NCBI RefSeq assembly: GCF_002078015.1
Contig: NZ_LWBP01000067.1
Span: forward strand, 1-64,000
From: Niastella populi
GTDB lineage: Bacteria; Bacteroidota; Bacteroidia; Chitinophagales; Chitinophagaceae
DNA: 64,000 bases
Direction: 5' to 3'
Below, in pieces: positions 52,437-62,580 of this stretch. The notes beneath the pieces were generated by a model that searched no databases, was not told the origin of the DNA, and was given only the letters and a program-made list of their open reading frames with translations. The position numbers and the translations under genes were made by a program. The first letter of the stretch is position 1. Each line of letters starts with the position of its first letter.

Positions 52437-54857
52437 ATGTTCAGAAATTACTTCAAGATAGCCTGGCGCAGCTTTTTGCGAAACAAAAGCTTTTCAGCCA
52501 TCAATATACTGGGATTGTCGATCGGCATTGCGGTTTGTTTTATCATTCTGCTGTTTGTGCAGGATGAACTGAGCTACGACCGGTTTCATGCAAAAGCAAA
52601 CGACATCTACCGTATAGAGTTCAATGCCAGTATCAACAATGGGAAAATAAATGAAGCCAATGTAATGCCGCCGGTTGCCCGCACATTACAGAAAGACTAT
52701 CCCGAAGTAAATGAAGTGACGCGGATCCGCACCATGGGCAACCCTCACATATGGGTGAACGAAAAACAATATGACGGCAATTCCCTGGTGTACGTTGATT
52801 CCAATTTCTTCAACGTCTTCAGCATTCCCCTGCTGCAGGGCGATGCCGGCACCGCCCTGCTTGCCCCCCACTCGCTTGTTATTTCCAAAGCGGTAGCACA
52901 TACCTTTTTTGGCAAGGAGAACCCGTTGGGCAGGCTGATCAAATTTTCAAAGAACGGCGACGCTCCGCCGTTCACCGTTACCGGGGTGTATGATAAAATT
53001 CCCTCCAACTCGCATTTTCACTTCGACATCTTTGGTTCTATGGCAACCGATGCCGATGCACGAGGCGATACCTGGCTTACCTCCAACTACTTTACCTATG
53101 CGGTATTACAAAAAGGATACGACCATAAAAAACTCGAAGCCAAACTGCCGGGGATGGTTGAAAAATATATGGGCCCGCAAATAAAACAGTACATGGGCCT
53201 TACCCTCGAACAGTTCCGTACAAAAGGCAACAGTATAGGTTTTAAGCTGCGGCCATTGACCGCCATTCACCTGTATGGCAACTCCACTACCGAATTTGAA
53301 CCGGGCGGCGATATCCGCTACATTTATATTTTCAGCGCGGTGGCCATCTTTATGCTGCTTATCGCCTGTATCAATTTCATCAATTTGTCTACGGCCGGCG
53401 CCGCCAAACGCGCCAAAGAAGTAGGCATGAGAAAAGTGCTGGGCTCGCGAAAAAAAGACCTCGTAAAACAGTTCCTGCTCGAGTCGCTGCTTATCACCCT
53501 CATTGCCCTGGGCATAGCAGCGATGCTGGTACAACTGGCATTGCCGGTATTCAATGAACTTTCGGGCAAGCACCTCCACTTCGGTTTTCAACTGAAACCA
53601 CTGGCAGCCCTCTCCTTCCTTGGTTTACTGGTAAGCATACTGGCCGGCATGTATCCCGCCTTCTTTCTTTCCAGCTTCAAACCTATTGCTACGCTCAAAG
53701 GAAAATTCACCAACACCAGCGGTACATATAATTTACGCAGCGGTCTTATCGTATTCCAGTTCTTCATAGCCATTTGTCTTATCACCGGCACTATTGTAGT
53801 GTATAAACAAATGCAATTCATTCAAAACATTAAACTGGGTTACGATAAAGAACAATTGCTGGTAGTGAACAACAGCTGGACGCTGGGCAACAAAGAAAAA
53901 GTGTTCAGAGATCAGTTGCTGAACGACCCGCGTGTTGAAAATGTAACCGTGTCGGGCTACAAACCCGCTGGTCCCAGCTTTTACAACAATGCACTGGCTT
54001 ACCCTGAAGGAAGGCAGAACGAGTTTATGAACATGCTGGAATACAGGATCGATGAACGGTATATTCCTACGCTGGGGATGGAAATGGTTACGGGCAGAAA
54101 TTTCTTACCGTCGATGCCTTCCGATTCGCAGGCCATGATCATCAACGAAACAGCCGCCCGCGCTTTTGGCTGGGGCAATAATGCAACCGGTAAAAAAATA
54201 TTCAGGGAACACACTGACCGTGGACCACATGCAGCCTATACCGTTATCGGCGTAGTGAAAGATTTTCATTTCCGGTCATTACATGAAGCCATTTCCCCGC
54301 TGTTGATGGTGTTGAACCCCGAAACCGGCCTGATCGTAAAAGTAAAGACAAAAGACGTTCAAAGCCTGCTGGCATCCATGAAAAAGCAATGGGAAACATT
54401 CAATACCATCGATCCCTTCAGCTGGTCATTTATGGATGAGCTCTACAACAAGACGTATACGGCCGAACGAAAGACCGGCCGCATTCTGCAAATATTTACC
54501 CTGCTTACCATCCTGGTTGCCTGCATGGGTTTATTCGGACTGACCATCTTTACCGCAGAACAACGCGCCCGGGAAATTGGCATACGCAAAGTGCTTGGCG
54601 CCAGCGTAACGCAGGTTACCGGCATGTTGTCGAAACAATTTATAAAACTGGTGATGATCGCCTGTCTCATTGCATTCCCGTTATCGTACTGGGTCATGCA
54701 CCAGTGGCTGCTCGATTTCGCATACCGCATTCATCTCAATGCCTGGATATTCGTAACGGCAGGATGTATTGCCGTTCTCATTGCCTTGTGTACAGTAAGC
54801 GTGCAATCGATCAAAGCGGCCCTGGCCAACCCGGTGAAGTCGTTGCGCAGCGAATGA
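52437..54857 (+). CDS. FtsX-type ABC permease 1
   Basis: Encodes 806 residues in a duplicated MacB/FtsX arrangement. The first membrane segment is at about 21-41 (FSAINILGLSIGIAVCFIIL), followed by a MacB-type periplasmic core domain. Three segments lie at about 298-430, with INLSTAGAAKRAKEVGMRKV starting the FtsX core. After another periplasmic domain, a second FtsX core at about 680-795 contains AREIGIRKVLGASVTQV. The protein ends ALANPVKSLRSE, a tail shared by all complete permeases here. It is expected to pair with the ATPase just upstream. Confidence 0.93.
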   Translation: MFRNYFKIAWRSFLRNKSFSAINILGLSIGIAVCFIILLFVQDELSYDRFHAKANDIYRIEFNASINNGKINEANVMPPVARTLQKDYPEVNEVTRIRTMGNPHIWVNEKQYDGNSLVYVDSNFFNVFSIPLLQGDAGTALLAPHSLVISKAVAHTFFGKENPLGRLIKFSKNGDAPPFTVTGVYDKIPSNSHFHFDIFGSMATDADARGDTWLTSNYFTYAVLQKGYDHKKLEAKLPGMVEKYMGPQIKQYMGLTLEQFRTKGNSIGFKLRPLTAIHLYGNSTTEFEPGGDIRYIYIFSAVAIFMLLIACINFINLSTAGAAKRAKEVGMRKVLGSRKKDLVKQFLLESLLITLIALGIAAMLVQLALPVFNELSGKHLHFGFQLKPLAALSFLGLLVSILAGMYPAFFLSSFKPIATLKGKFTNTSGTYNLRSGLIVFQFFIAICLITGTIVVYKQMQFIQNIKLGYDKEQLLVVNNSWTLGNKEKVFRDQLLNDPRVENVTVSGYKPAGPSFYNNALAYPEGRQNEFMNMLEYRIDERYIPTLGMEMVTGRNFLPSMPSDSQAMIINETAARAFGWGNNATGKKIFREHTDRGPHAAYTVIGVVKDFHFRSLHEAISPLLMVLNPETGLIVKVKTKDVQSLLASMKKQWETFNTIDPFSWSFMDELYNKTYTAERKTGRILQIFTLLTILVACMGLFGLTIFTAEQRAREIGIRKVLGASVTQVTGMLSKQFIKLVMIACLIAFPLSYWVMHQWLLDFAYRIHLNAWIFVTAGCIAVLIALCTVSVQSIKAALANPVKSLRSE

Positions 54858-54902
54858 AGTTTGTAAGTTCATGAGTTATTCAGTTACTAAGTTGACCTCT
54901 AA

Positions 54903-54950
54903 CTGAACAACTGAACAACTGAATAACTGAACAACTGAATAACTGAATTA
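54903..54950. repeat. Octamer array (CTGAAYAA), six units
   Basis: Six units alternate CTGAACAA and CTGAATAA. To the left, GTTATTCAGTT (about 54884) pairs with AACTGAATAAC in the array to give a hairpin. A very similar arrangement, sharing GTTGACCTC, lies between permeases 4 and 5. Confidence 0.85.
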
Positions 54951-54985
54951 TTGATAGATACATTTATCCTCCTAGCAAAATAGCC

Positions 54986-57427
54986 ATGTTTAAGCATTAC
55001 CTAAAAATATCCTTCCGCAACCTGGCACAACAAAAAGTGCTCACGGGCATCAACATCCTCGGCCTGTCGATAGGCATTGCCTGCTTTAGTTTGTTCCTGT
55101 TGTACGCCGTGAATGAATTCAGCTACGACCGCTTTCATACAAAAGCCGATCGCATTTACCGCATTATTGAATGGTGGGAAGGCGAAGGCCGCGAACCCGG
55201 CGGTTCCGGATCAATAAGTACACCTGTTGCCCCGGCCATGAAAAAAGATTTTCCCGATGTGGAATATGCCGTGCGAACCACAGACCGTGGTTGCCTGGCC
55301 CGGGTGAACGATCACGTTTTCCATACTTCCATCACTTTTGCCGATGCTGACTTCTTTAATATATTTTCCTTTCCGCTGATCCGCGGCGATGTACACACCG
55401 CCCTGAAAGATCCCGGCCATCTTGTTGTAACCCGCGAAAAAGCGTTGACACTGTTCGGTACCACCGATGTAGTTGGTAAAACAATTCAAATAAAGATCGA
55501 TACGGCCTATAAACCATTTACCATCAGCGCCGTTGCCGAAAACATTCCCGCCAACTCCTCAAAAAGCTTTCAACTGCTGGGCAACTTCGAGCACCTTGCC
55601 AATACCGAAATGGTAAAGCAAAGCAGCAACAACTGGCATATGACCATAGGCATCGATGCGTTTGTATTGCTGAAACAGGAGAGCCGCCTCGCAACTGATC
55701 ATAAGAGGCTGGCATTGTTCCGTAAAAAATATGCCGAAGAAGAGATACAGGATAGAAAAGAATTAAAAAAAGGCAAAGGCAAAAAAGACCAACAGCAGGC
55801 AGTGCAGTCAGGCATAAGACTGCAACCGCTGCGCGATATTCATATGAACCCGCAGGTAGAAGGCGGCGCCGATCCCAAAAATATCTGGATCCTGATCACC
55901 ATTGCAGCAGCCGTGTTGCTGATAGCCTGTATCAACTTTACAACGCTGGCCATTGGCCGTTCTGCAGGAAGGGCAAAAGAGATCGGCGTACGAAAAGTAA
56001 TGGGCAGTGAACGCAAACAGCTTATTGTTCAATTCCTGTCAGAATCCTTCCTGCTTAGTGTACTCTCTGCCGTTACCGGCCTTATACTTGCCTGTGTGCT
56101 GTTGCCGTTATTCAATCAACTGGCCGGCCGCCAGCTTTATTTTTCCTTCAGCCGTTTCCCTGAGCTCATGTGGTTACTGGGCGGGCTCACGCTGCTCGTG
56201 GGTTTACTGGCAGGCAGTTACCCGGCATTGGTATTATCCTCATTCAACCCGGTAGAAGTTTTAAAAAGAAAGATCCGCGTAGGTGGTTCCAACCTGTTCA
56301 CCCGCTCACTGGTAACCTTGCAGTTTGTGCTTTCCATTGGGTTGATCATTTCAACCATTGTCATTCTGCAACAGATCGCATTCATGCGCTCGAAAAATAT
56401 TGGCTTCAACAAAGAGAACGTGGTAATGATCAATACGCAGCGCGTTGATGCAAAAAGAATTTACCCGTTATACAAACAGGCCATTCAGTCGAATACCGGC
56501 ATCATGGATATAACCGCCGGTGAAATGGGGCTTGGTTCGGGCGAGGGACAAATGGGCCGGGGTTACCGCAACTATAAAGAGGAGATCTCCGGCGTTATCG
56601 AATACCCGGGTGATTATAATTTCCTGAATGCCCTTGGCATGCAACTGGTTGCCGGGCGTTATTTCGATCCCGCCATTGCATCAGATACCATGAGTGCCGT
56701 AATTGTAAACGAAGAATTGGTGCATACGGTTTTGGGCACTACCACCGCCAATGCATTGGGTAAAACAATAAATACGGCAAAAGGGAATAACCCGCCCAAA
56801 ACCATCATCGGCATTTCACGCAATTTTAATTTTGAAGACCTTACGCACCAGGTAAGGCCGCAGCTATTCAGCCGTCCGGCTAACCTGGAGCCAGCCCGTA
56901 TATATGTACGATTGCAGGCCGGTGATCCTGCTGCCAAACTGGCGCTGTTAAGTAACGCATGGAAAAAACTGGTACCCGATGCACCTTTCGAATACAACTT
57001 CGTTGATGAAAAGTTTGATCTTTTTTATAAGAGCGAAGAACGCTGGAGCACTATTGCCGGCTGGGCCGGCGGCATTTCTATTTTCCTCGCCTGTTTGGGT
57101 TTGTTTGGCCTGGCCGCGCTGGCAGCAGTGAACCGTACCAAAGAGATCGGCATCCGCAAGGTGATGGGCGCAACGGTAACACAGGTGGCAGGTTTGTTAT
57201 CAAAAGATTTTATAAAGCTGATAACAATAGCGCTGGTGATTGCTTCACCACCCGCCTGGTATTTTATGAACAACTGGCTGCAGTCATATGCATGGCGCAT
57301 TAATATCACCTGGTGGGTATTTGGCCTGGCGGGACTGTTTTCTTTGCTCGTTGCCGTTACTACGATCAGTATACAGGCAATAAAAGCGGCGATGGCCAAC
57401 CCGGTGAATAGTTTAAGAACGGAGTGA
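54986..57427 (+). CDS. FtsX-type ABC permease 2
   Basis: Encodes 813 residues with the same duplicated layout. First segment at about 19-40 (LTGINILGLSIGIACFSLFL). A Lys-rich stretch at about 252-268 (ELKKGKGKKDQQQAVQ) distinguishes its first periplasmic domain from its neighbours. The first FtsX core carries RSAGRAKEIGVRKVMGSERK and the second NRTKEIGIRKVMGATVTQVA. The tail is MANPVNSLRTE. It is separated from permease 1 by 128 bases containing an octamer array and may be transcribed partly independently. Confidence 0.92.
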   Translation: MFKHYLKISFRNLAQQKVLTGINILGLSIGIACFSLFLLYAVNEFSYDRFHTKADRIYRIIEWWEGEGREPGGSGSISTPVAPAMKKDFPDVEYAVRTTDRGCLARVNDHVFHTSITFADADFFNIFSFPLIRGDVHTALKDPGHLVVTREKALTLFGTTDVVGKTIQIKIDTAYKPFTISAVAENIPANSSKSFQLLGNFEHLANTEMVKQSSNNWHMTIGIDAFVLLKQESRLATDHKRLALFRKKYAEEEIQDRKELKKGKGKKDQQQAVQSGIRLQPLRDIHMNPQVEGGADPKNIWILITIAAAVLLIACINFTTLAIGRSAGRAKEIGVRKVMGSERKQLIVQFLSESFLLSVLSAVTGLILACVLLPLFNQLAGRQLYFSFSRFPELMWLLGGLTLLVGLLAGSYPALVLSSFNPVEVLKRKIRVGGSNLFTRSLVTLQFVLSIGLIISTIVILQQIAFMRSKNIGFNKENVVMINTQRVDAKRIYPLYKQAIQSNTGIMDITAGEMGLGSGEGQMGRGYRNYKEEISGVIEYPGDYNFLNALGMQLVAGRYFDPAIASDTMSAVIVNEELVHTVLGTTTANALGKTINTAKGNNPPKTIIGISRNFNFEDLTHQVRPQLFSRPANLEPARIYVRLQAGDPAAKLALLSNAWKKLVPDAPFEYNFVDEKFDLFYKSEERWSTIAGWAGGISIFLACLGLFGLAALAAVNRTKEIGIRKVMGATVTQVAGLLSKDFIKLITIALVIASPPAWYFMNNWLQSYAWRINITWWVFGLAGLFSLLVAVTTISIQAIKAAMANPVNSLRTE

Positions 57428-57529
57428 TCAAGAGGCAATGGGCAATAGGAAAATGAATGCAGGCATGACTAAAAATTTGCCACCGCAGCCAGGTAGAAAA
57501 TATTTATACAAACGAACATACATTGTAAT

Positions 57530-59908
57530 ATGCTCAAAAATTATTTCAAAATAGCTTTCAGGAACCTATGGCGCCACCGCGTTTTTTCCTTCATTAATAT
57601 AATGGGACTGACCGTGGGTATGACCGCCTGTTTACTGATCTTTCTGTATGTGCGTTTTGAATTGAGTTATGACCGGTTTCACCCCAAGGCCGATCGCGTC
57701 TATCGCGTTGTTGCCGATATAAAAACGCCCACAGAAACGCTCCCCAGCCAAGGCCCGGCCTGGGCGGTACCGGGACATATAAAATTCGATTTCCCGGAAG
57801 TGGAGGCGTTTACCCGGGTGGCGCCGGAAAATTTACTTTTCAGAAAGGGTGATATAAAATTCAACGAGGCCAATTCTATCTGGGCCGACTCGGCCTTCTT
57901 CCAGATCTTCGGTTTTAAACTGTTGAAAGGCGATCCCCGTACCGCACTGAAAGAACCATTCAGCGTAGTGATGTCAGCATCCACCGCCAAAAAGTATTTT
58001 GGCAAAGCCGATCCTATGGGACAAACCATCCTGATCACCAGCGAAGGCTCACCGGCCACCATAACCGGTATTATGCAGGACATGCCCGAGAACACGCAGG
58101 TAAAAGGCGATGTACTGGTATCAATGACCACCATTACCACGCAATACGCAAAAGGCATCGATGACCAGTGGAGCAACTATTCACCCTGGGCATATATACT
58201 GTTAAAACCCGGTACCGATGCCAAAACGCTGGAAAAGAAATTTCCCGCCTTCCTCGAAAAATGGAGCGGAAAGGAAATGAAAGAACTGCAGATGTTCGTT
58301 ACCCTCAAACTGGAAAAATTAAAAGAAGTATACCTGTATTCAAGCCGCGGCGATTCATTAGGCAGCATCAGAAATGTATACATATTTTCCATTATTGCGC
58401 TATTCATTCTCATCATAGCCTGTATCAACTTTATAAACCTTACAACGGCGCGGGCATCGGAACGGGCAAAAGAAGTAGGCATAAGAAAAGTGGCGGGTGC
58501 GGTACGACCGCAACTGGCACGCCAGTTCCTGGGCGAATCGATCGTGATCTGTTTTATTGCATTCCTGCTCACCCTCGGGCTTTCCGCCCTACTGCTTCCT
58601 TCCTTCAACCAGCTCGCCGGCAAGACAATCAGCACCGGCATATTTCACGATGGCCCCCTCGTGGCCCTGTTGCTGGGCACCGGCATCGTGATCGGACTGC
58701 TTGCAGGTATTTACCCTGCCTTTGTTTTATCGTCTTTCAAACCGATAGAAGTACTGAAAGGCCGGTTTGCAACGGGCAACAAAGGCAACATATTACGCAA
58801 AGGACTGGTGATCTCCCAATTTGCGATCTCCACCGCATTGATCATTGGTACCATCATTGTGTATACACAAATGAGCTATATGCGTAACCGCGAACTTGGC
58901 TTCAATAAAGACCAGGTACTGGTAGTGGAAACAAAAAGCGAAAAAAAGCGGGGCGCATTGCAGGAAGCGATCTCCCGGCTACCGAATATTAAAACTTCCG
59001 CCTTATCGGCCAGCGTACCCGGCAGCGGTCACCCCGGCGCTTATTCAGAAGTGGAGAATGTCAAAGGCGATCTGCAGATCACCAACCTCGATCTGTATTT
59101 TGTTGATTTCGATTATATCCCGTTGTATAATTTTAAAATGGCGGCCGGCCGCGCCTTCTCGCGGGAATACAAAACCGATTCCGGCCAGGCAATGATCCTG
59201 AACGAAGCGGCGGTACGTATGCTGGGTTATCATTCACCCGACCAGGCAATTGGCAAAAAGTTCAAACAATGGGGCCATGAAGGCAGGATCATCGGCGTAA
59301 TACAAGACTTCCACTACAAATCATTGCAAACGCCCATCAAGCCATTATCCATTCGTATGAATTGGGACAACACTACCCTGTTATCGGTAAAAGTGAATGC
59401 AGCCAATATACAAAAGACCATTGCATCCATTGAAAAAGAATTTAAAACGATTATACCTAACCGGCCATTCAGCTATTATTTTCTCGATGAATTCTTCGAC
59501 CGGCAATACCGTAACGAAGAAAGGTTTGGCCGCCTGTTCCTGAACTTTGCCGTACTGGCCATTTTTATTTCTTGTTTGGGTTTGCTGGGGCTGGCCTCCT
59601 ACGCAACCATGCAACGCACCAGGGAAATTGGCATTCGCAAAGTGATGGGCGCTTCGGTATCGAATATCATCAACCTGTTGTCGAAAGATTTTTTGAAACT
59701 GGTGATCATTTCGTTTTTCATAGCAGCGCCGGTTGCCTGGTATTTCATGCATAAATGGCTGGCCGATTTTGCCTATAGAACCAGTATCAGCTGGTGGATC
59801 TTTGCCATGGCCGGCGTACTGGCCATATTGATTGCCGTTGTAACCATCAGTGTACAGGCCTTCAGGGCAGCGGTGGCGAACCCGGTGAAGAGTTTGAGAA
59901 CGGAATAG
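57530..59908 (+). CDS. FtsX-type ABC permease 3
   Basis: Encodes 792 residues. The first segment is at about 18-40 (FSFINIMGLTVGMTACLLIF). The MacB-type periplasmic domain contains FFQIFGFKLLKGDPRTALKE, a motif seen in similar form in the other permeases. The first FtsX core carries RASERAKEVGIRKVAGAVRP and the second MQRTREIGIRKVMGASVSNI, with tail VANPVKSLRTE. The start ATG follows TTGTAAT after an AT-rich stretch. The gap before it (57428-57529) shows nothing beyond AT-rich sequence. Confidence 0.92.
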   Translation: MLKNYFKIAFRNLWRHRVFSFINIMGLTVGMTACLLIFLYVRFELSYDRFHPKADRVYRVVADIKTPTETLPSQGPAWAVPGHIKFDFPEVEAFTRVAPENLLFRKGDIKFNEANSIWADSAFFQIFGFKLLKGDPRTALKEPFSVVMSASTAKKYFGKADPMGQTILITSEGSPATITGIMQDMPENTQVKGDVLVSMTTITTQYAKGIDDQWSNYSPWAYILLKPGTDAKTLEKKFPAFLEKWSGKEMKELQMFVTLKLEKLKEVYLYSSRGDSLGSIRNVYIFSIIALFILIIACINFINLTTARASERAKEVGIRKVAGAVRPQLARQFLGESIVICFIAFLLTLGLSALLLPSFNQLAGKTISTGIFHDGPLVALLLGTGIVIGLLAGIYPAFVLSSFKPIEVLKGRFATGNKGNILRKGLVISQFAISTALIIGTIIVYTQMSYMRNRELGFNKDQVLVVETKSEKKRGALQEAISRLPNIKTSALSASVPGSGHPGAYSEVENVKGDLQITNLDLYFVDFDYIPLYNFKMAAGRAFSREYKTDSGQAMILNEAAVRMLGYHSPDQAIGKKFKQWGHEGRIIGVIQDFHYKSLQTPIKPLSIRMNWDNTTLLSVKVNAANIQKTIASIEKEFKTIIPNRPFSYYFLDEFFDRQYRNEERFGRLFLNFAVLAIFISCLGLLGLASYATMQRTREIGIRKVMGASVSNIINLLSKDFLKLVIISFFIAAPVAWYFMHKWLADFAYRTSISWWIFAMAGVLAILIAVVTISVQAFRAAVANPVKSLRTE

Positions 59909-59938
59909 GGAAAATGAGAAAGGGAAACAGAAATACAA

Positions 59939-59980
59939 AATGTTGAATATCCAATGTTGAATGTCGAATGTCCAATGTAG
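59939..59980. repeat. Heptamer array (AATGTNN), six units
   Basis: Six 7-base units beginning AATGTTG, AATATCC and AATGTTG, then three further AATGT-type units, lie in the 150-base gap between permeases 3 and 4. Confidence 0.75.
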
Positions 59981-60058
59981 AAGTGGAAATACATGCACGA
60001 TTGCCGGTTTACGATTCACGAAACTTTAAGCAGATACAACCAAAGAAACCGATAAACA

Positions 60059-62470
60059 ATGTTCAAAAACTATTTAAAAACCGCATGGCGAAGCATTGTA
60101 CGCAACAAGGCTTTTTCGCTGATCAATATTACCGGGCTGTCGATCGGGATCGCGGCCAGTATGCTGTTGTTTATTGTAGTGCAGTATGAATTGAGCTACG
60201 ATACGTTCCAACCGGATTACGACCGTATTCACCGGGTAGTAACGCAGGATAAATTCGACAAAGACATTACCTATAATTCAGGCATACCTGTTGCGGCGCT
60301 GGAAGCATTACGGGCCGAATTTCCCAATATACAATTTGGCGCCCTGCGTTCCATCTATGGCAGCCAGGTCACCGTTCCATCGGCAGGTAATGAAACAGGC
60401 AATAAGTTCATACAGGAAACCGGTATTTTCTTTTTAGAACCGCAACTGTTCAATGTATTTCAGTACAACTGGCTGGCCGGCGGCCCCACTTCATTGAACG
60501 ACCCCAACAATGTGGTGCTCGATGAAAAAACAGCCGGTAAATATTTTGGCAGCTGGCAACAGGCGATGGGAAAAACCATCACGCTCGACAACGCCATACC
60601 GCTGAAAGTGAACGGCATTTTAAAGAACGTACCGGCTAACAGCGATCTGCCACTGGAAGTACTGATATCGTACAAAACGCTGAAACAACACGGGCCATCA
60701 TATAACCACAACGAAAACTGGAACAGCACTTCAAGCAACTACAACATCTTTGCCTTATTGCCGCCACAGGCGAAAACAGCCAGTATCAACAATGCCCTGC
60801 TGCGGTTCAGCAATAAACAGTATGAGTCAAGAGGAAGAAATTCGATCAAAACACATTTCCTGCAACCACTGGGCATGGTGCATTTCGACCGCCGCTTCGA
60901 ATCGTTTGGCGATCATGTTACCAGCAAAACAACGCTCGTTACGTTATCGCTCATTGGCCTGTTCATTATATTGATGGCCTGTGTGAATTTCATCAACCTG
61001 TCGACCGCACTGTCGGTTAACCGTTCGCGCGAAGTGGGAATAAGAAAAGTACTGGGCAGCAACCGCGGCCAGTTGTTCACACAGATCATGAGCGAAACGG
61101 CCGTTATCGTCGGCATATCGGTGATCGTGGCTTTAGGCATCGGGTATCTCAGTCTGCCCTATATAAAACACATCGCCTCCATACAGGAGCCCCTCAGCCT
61201 GTTTACACCTAAAATATTGGGAATGATAGCGGGCATCGGTATAGGCGTAACCCTGCTGGCCGGGTTGTACCCTTCGTTCGTAATGTCGAAATTCAACCCC
61301 ATCAATGCGCTGAAGAATAAAATGGTATCAGCCAGCGTGCGCGGCGTATCGTTGCGCCGCAGCCTGGTGATCATGCAGTTCACGATCTCGCAGGTATTGA
61401 TCATTGCTACCGCCGTAGCGGTTAGCCAAATGAACTATATCAGCAAAGCCGATCTGGGTTTCAATAAGGAAAGCGTGCTGGTATTGAGCGGTAACGGCGA
61501 CAGCACTTTCCGTTCAAAACAAACCGCTTTCAAACAACAACTGATGCAGGCCCCCGGTGTACAGTCGGTAAGTTTTACCAGCGATGTTCCCTCTTCGGGC
61601 AATGTATGGGCCACCAATTTTGCATACAACAACCAGCCCGATGAAAAATTTCAGGTCACGTTGAAGTTCGCAGATGTGGATTATATAAAAACCTTCGGCC
61701 TGCAATTGTTAGCCGGCCGCAATCTTACTGAAAGCGACACCACCAAAGAAGCCATCCTCAATGAAACGCTGCTCAAAAAGCTGGGAATAAAAAATGCCAA
61801 TGACGTCATTGGAAAAACCATCCGGCTCGGGCAGGGACAATCGTACCCGATTGTAGGTGTATTAAAAGATTTCAAGACCAATTCGCTGCGGGAAGAAATA
61901 AAACCGTTGATGATCTCCACGCGCCGGAGTTTTTATTCCCTTACAGCTATAAAATTACGTACCCACCAGCTGGCGCAAACGCAGGCAGCCGTTCAGAAGA
62001 TCTGGGACCGGTTCTATCCCGAATATGCATATACCGCTTCGTATTTCGATGAAGACATTGCAGAATTTTACCAGCAGGAAGAACAGTTATCGCTGTTGTA
62101 TAAGATCTTTGCCGGGCTGGCTATTTTTATTTCCTGTTTAGGTTTGTACGGACTGGTTTCTTTTATGGCCGTTCAAAAAACAAAAGAAGTAGGTATCCGC
62201 AAAGTATTGGGCGCCTCGGTATCGAGCCTGTTGCAATTGTTCTCAAAAGAATTTACCGTACTGATCATCATCTCATTTTTTATTGCGGGCCCGGTGGCCT
62301 GGTACCTGATGCATAGCTGGCTGAAGAACTTTGTTTACCGCGCTCCCCTGAGCGGCTGGTTCTTTATCAGCGCTATTGTGGGTTCCATACTCATTGCCTG
62401 GATAACGGTAGGGTATAAAGCCATCAGGGCGGCTCTGGCCAACCCGGTGAAGGCGTTGCGGAGTGAATGA
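60059..62470 (+). CDS. FtsX-type ABC permease 4
   Basis: Encodes 803 residues. First segment at about 19-41 (FSLINITGLSIGIAASMLLF). It is more diverged in its periplasmic domain (for example the NKFIQETGIFFLEPQLFNVF segment). The first FtsX core carries LSVNRSREVGIRKVLGSNRG and the second VQKTKEVGIRKVLGASVSSL. The tail is LANPVKALRSE. The domain layout otherwise follows permeases 1-3. Confidence 0.92.
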   Translation: MFKNYLKTAWRSIVRNKAFSLINITGLSIGIAASMLLFIVVQYELSYDTFQPDYDRIHRVVTQDKFDKDITYNSGIPVAALEALRAEFPNIQFGALRSIYGSQVTVPSAGNETGNKFIQETGIFFLEPQLFNVFQYNWLAGGPTSLNDPNNVVLDEKTAGKYFGSWQQAMGKTITLDNAIPLKVNGILKNVPANSDLPLEVLISYKTLKQHGPSYNHNENWNSTSSNYNIFALLPPQAKTASINNALLRFSNKQYESRGRNSIKTHFLQPLGMVHFDRRFESFGDHVTSKTTLVTLSLIGLFIILMACVNFINLSTALSVNRSREVGIRKVLGSNRGQLFTQIMSETAVIVGISVIVALGIGYLSLPYIKHIASIQEPLSLFTPKILGMIAGIGIGVTLLAGLYPSFVMSKFNPINALKNKMVSASVRGVSLRRSLVIMQFTISQVLIIATAVAVSQMNYISKADLGFNKESVLVLSGNGDSTFRSKQTAFKQQLMQAPGVQSVSFTSDVPSSGNVWATNFAYNNQPDEKFQVTLKFADVDYIKTFGLQLLAGRNLTESDTTKEAILNETLLKKLGIKNANDVIGKTIRLGQGQSYPIVGVLKDFKTNSLREEIKPLMISTRRSFYSLTAIKLRTHQLAQTQAAVQKIWDRFYPEYAYTASYFDEDIAEFYQQEEQLSLLYKIFAGLAIFISCLGLYGLVSFMAVQKTKEVGIRKVLGASVSSLLQLFSKEFTVLIIISFFIAGPVAWYLMHSWLKNFVYRAPLSGWFFISAIVGSILIAWITVGYKAIRAALANPVKALRSE

Positions 62471-62483
62471 TGTTGCAAGTCAG

Positions 62484-62562
62484 TTGTTCAGTTGTTCAGT
62501 TGTTCAGTTGACCTCGCGGCAATTCTCAAACTCATTAACTCAAAAACTGAACAACTGAATAA
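62484..62562. repeat. Inverted octamer arrays forming a hairpin after permease 4
   Basis: Three TTGTTCAG units (62484-62507) and two complementary CTGAACAA/CTGAATAA units (62547-62562) flank about 40 bases, so a stem of 16 or more bases can form. The same units and the GTTGACCTC segment occur after permease 1. Confidence 0.8.
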
Positions 62563-62580
62563 CTTAAATGAACTTTCCAT

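Noticed and set aside
57428-57529. Repeat array between permeases 2 and 3
   Set aside because: The gap is AT-rich with no periodic unit or stable hairpin, unlike the other permease gaps.
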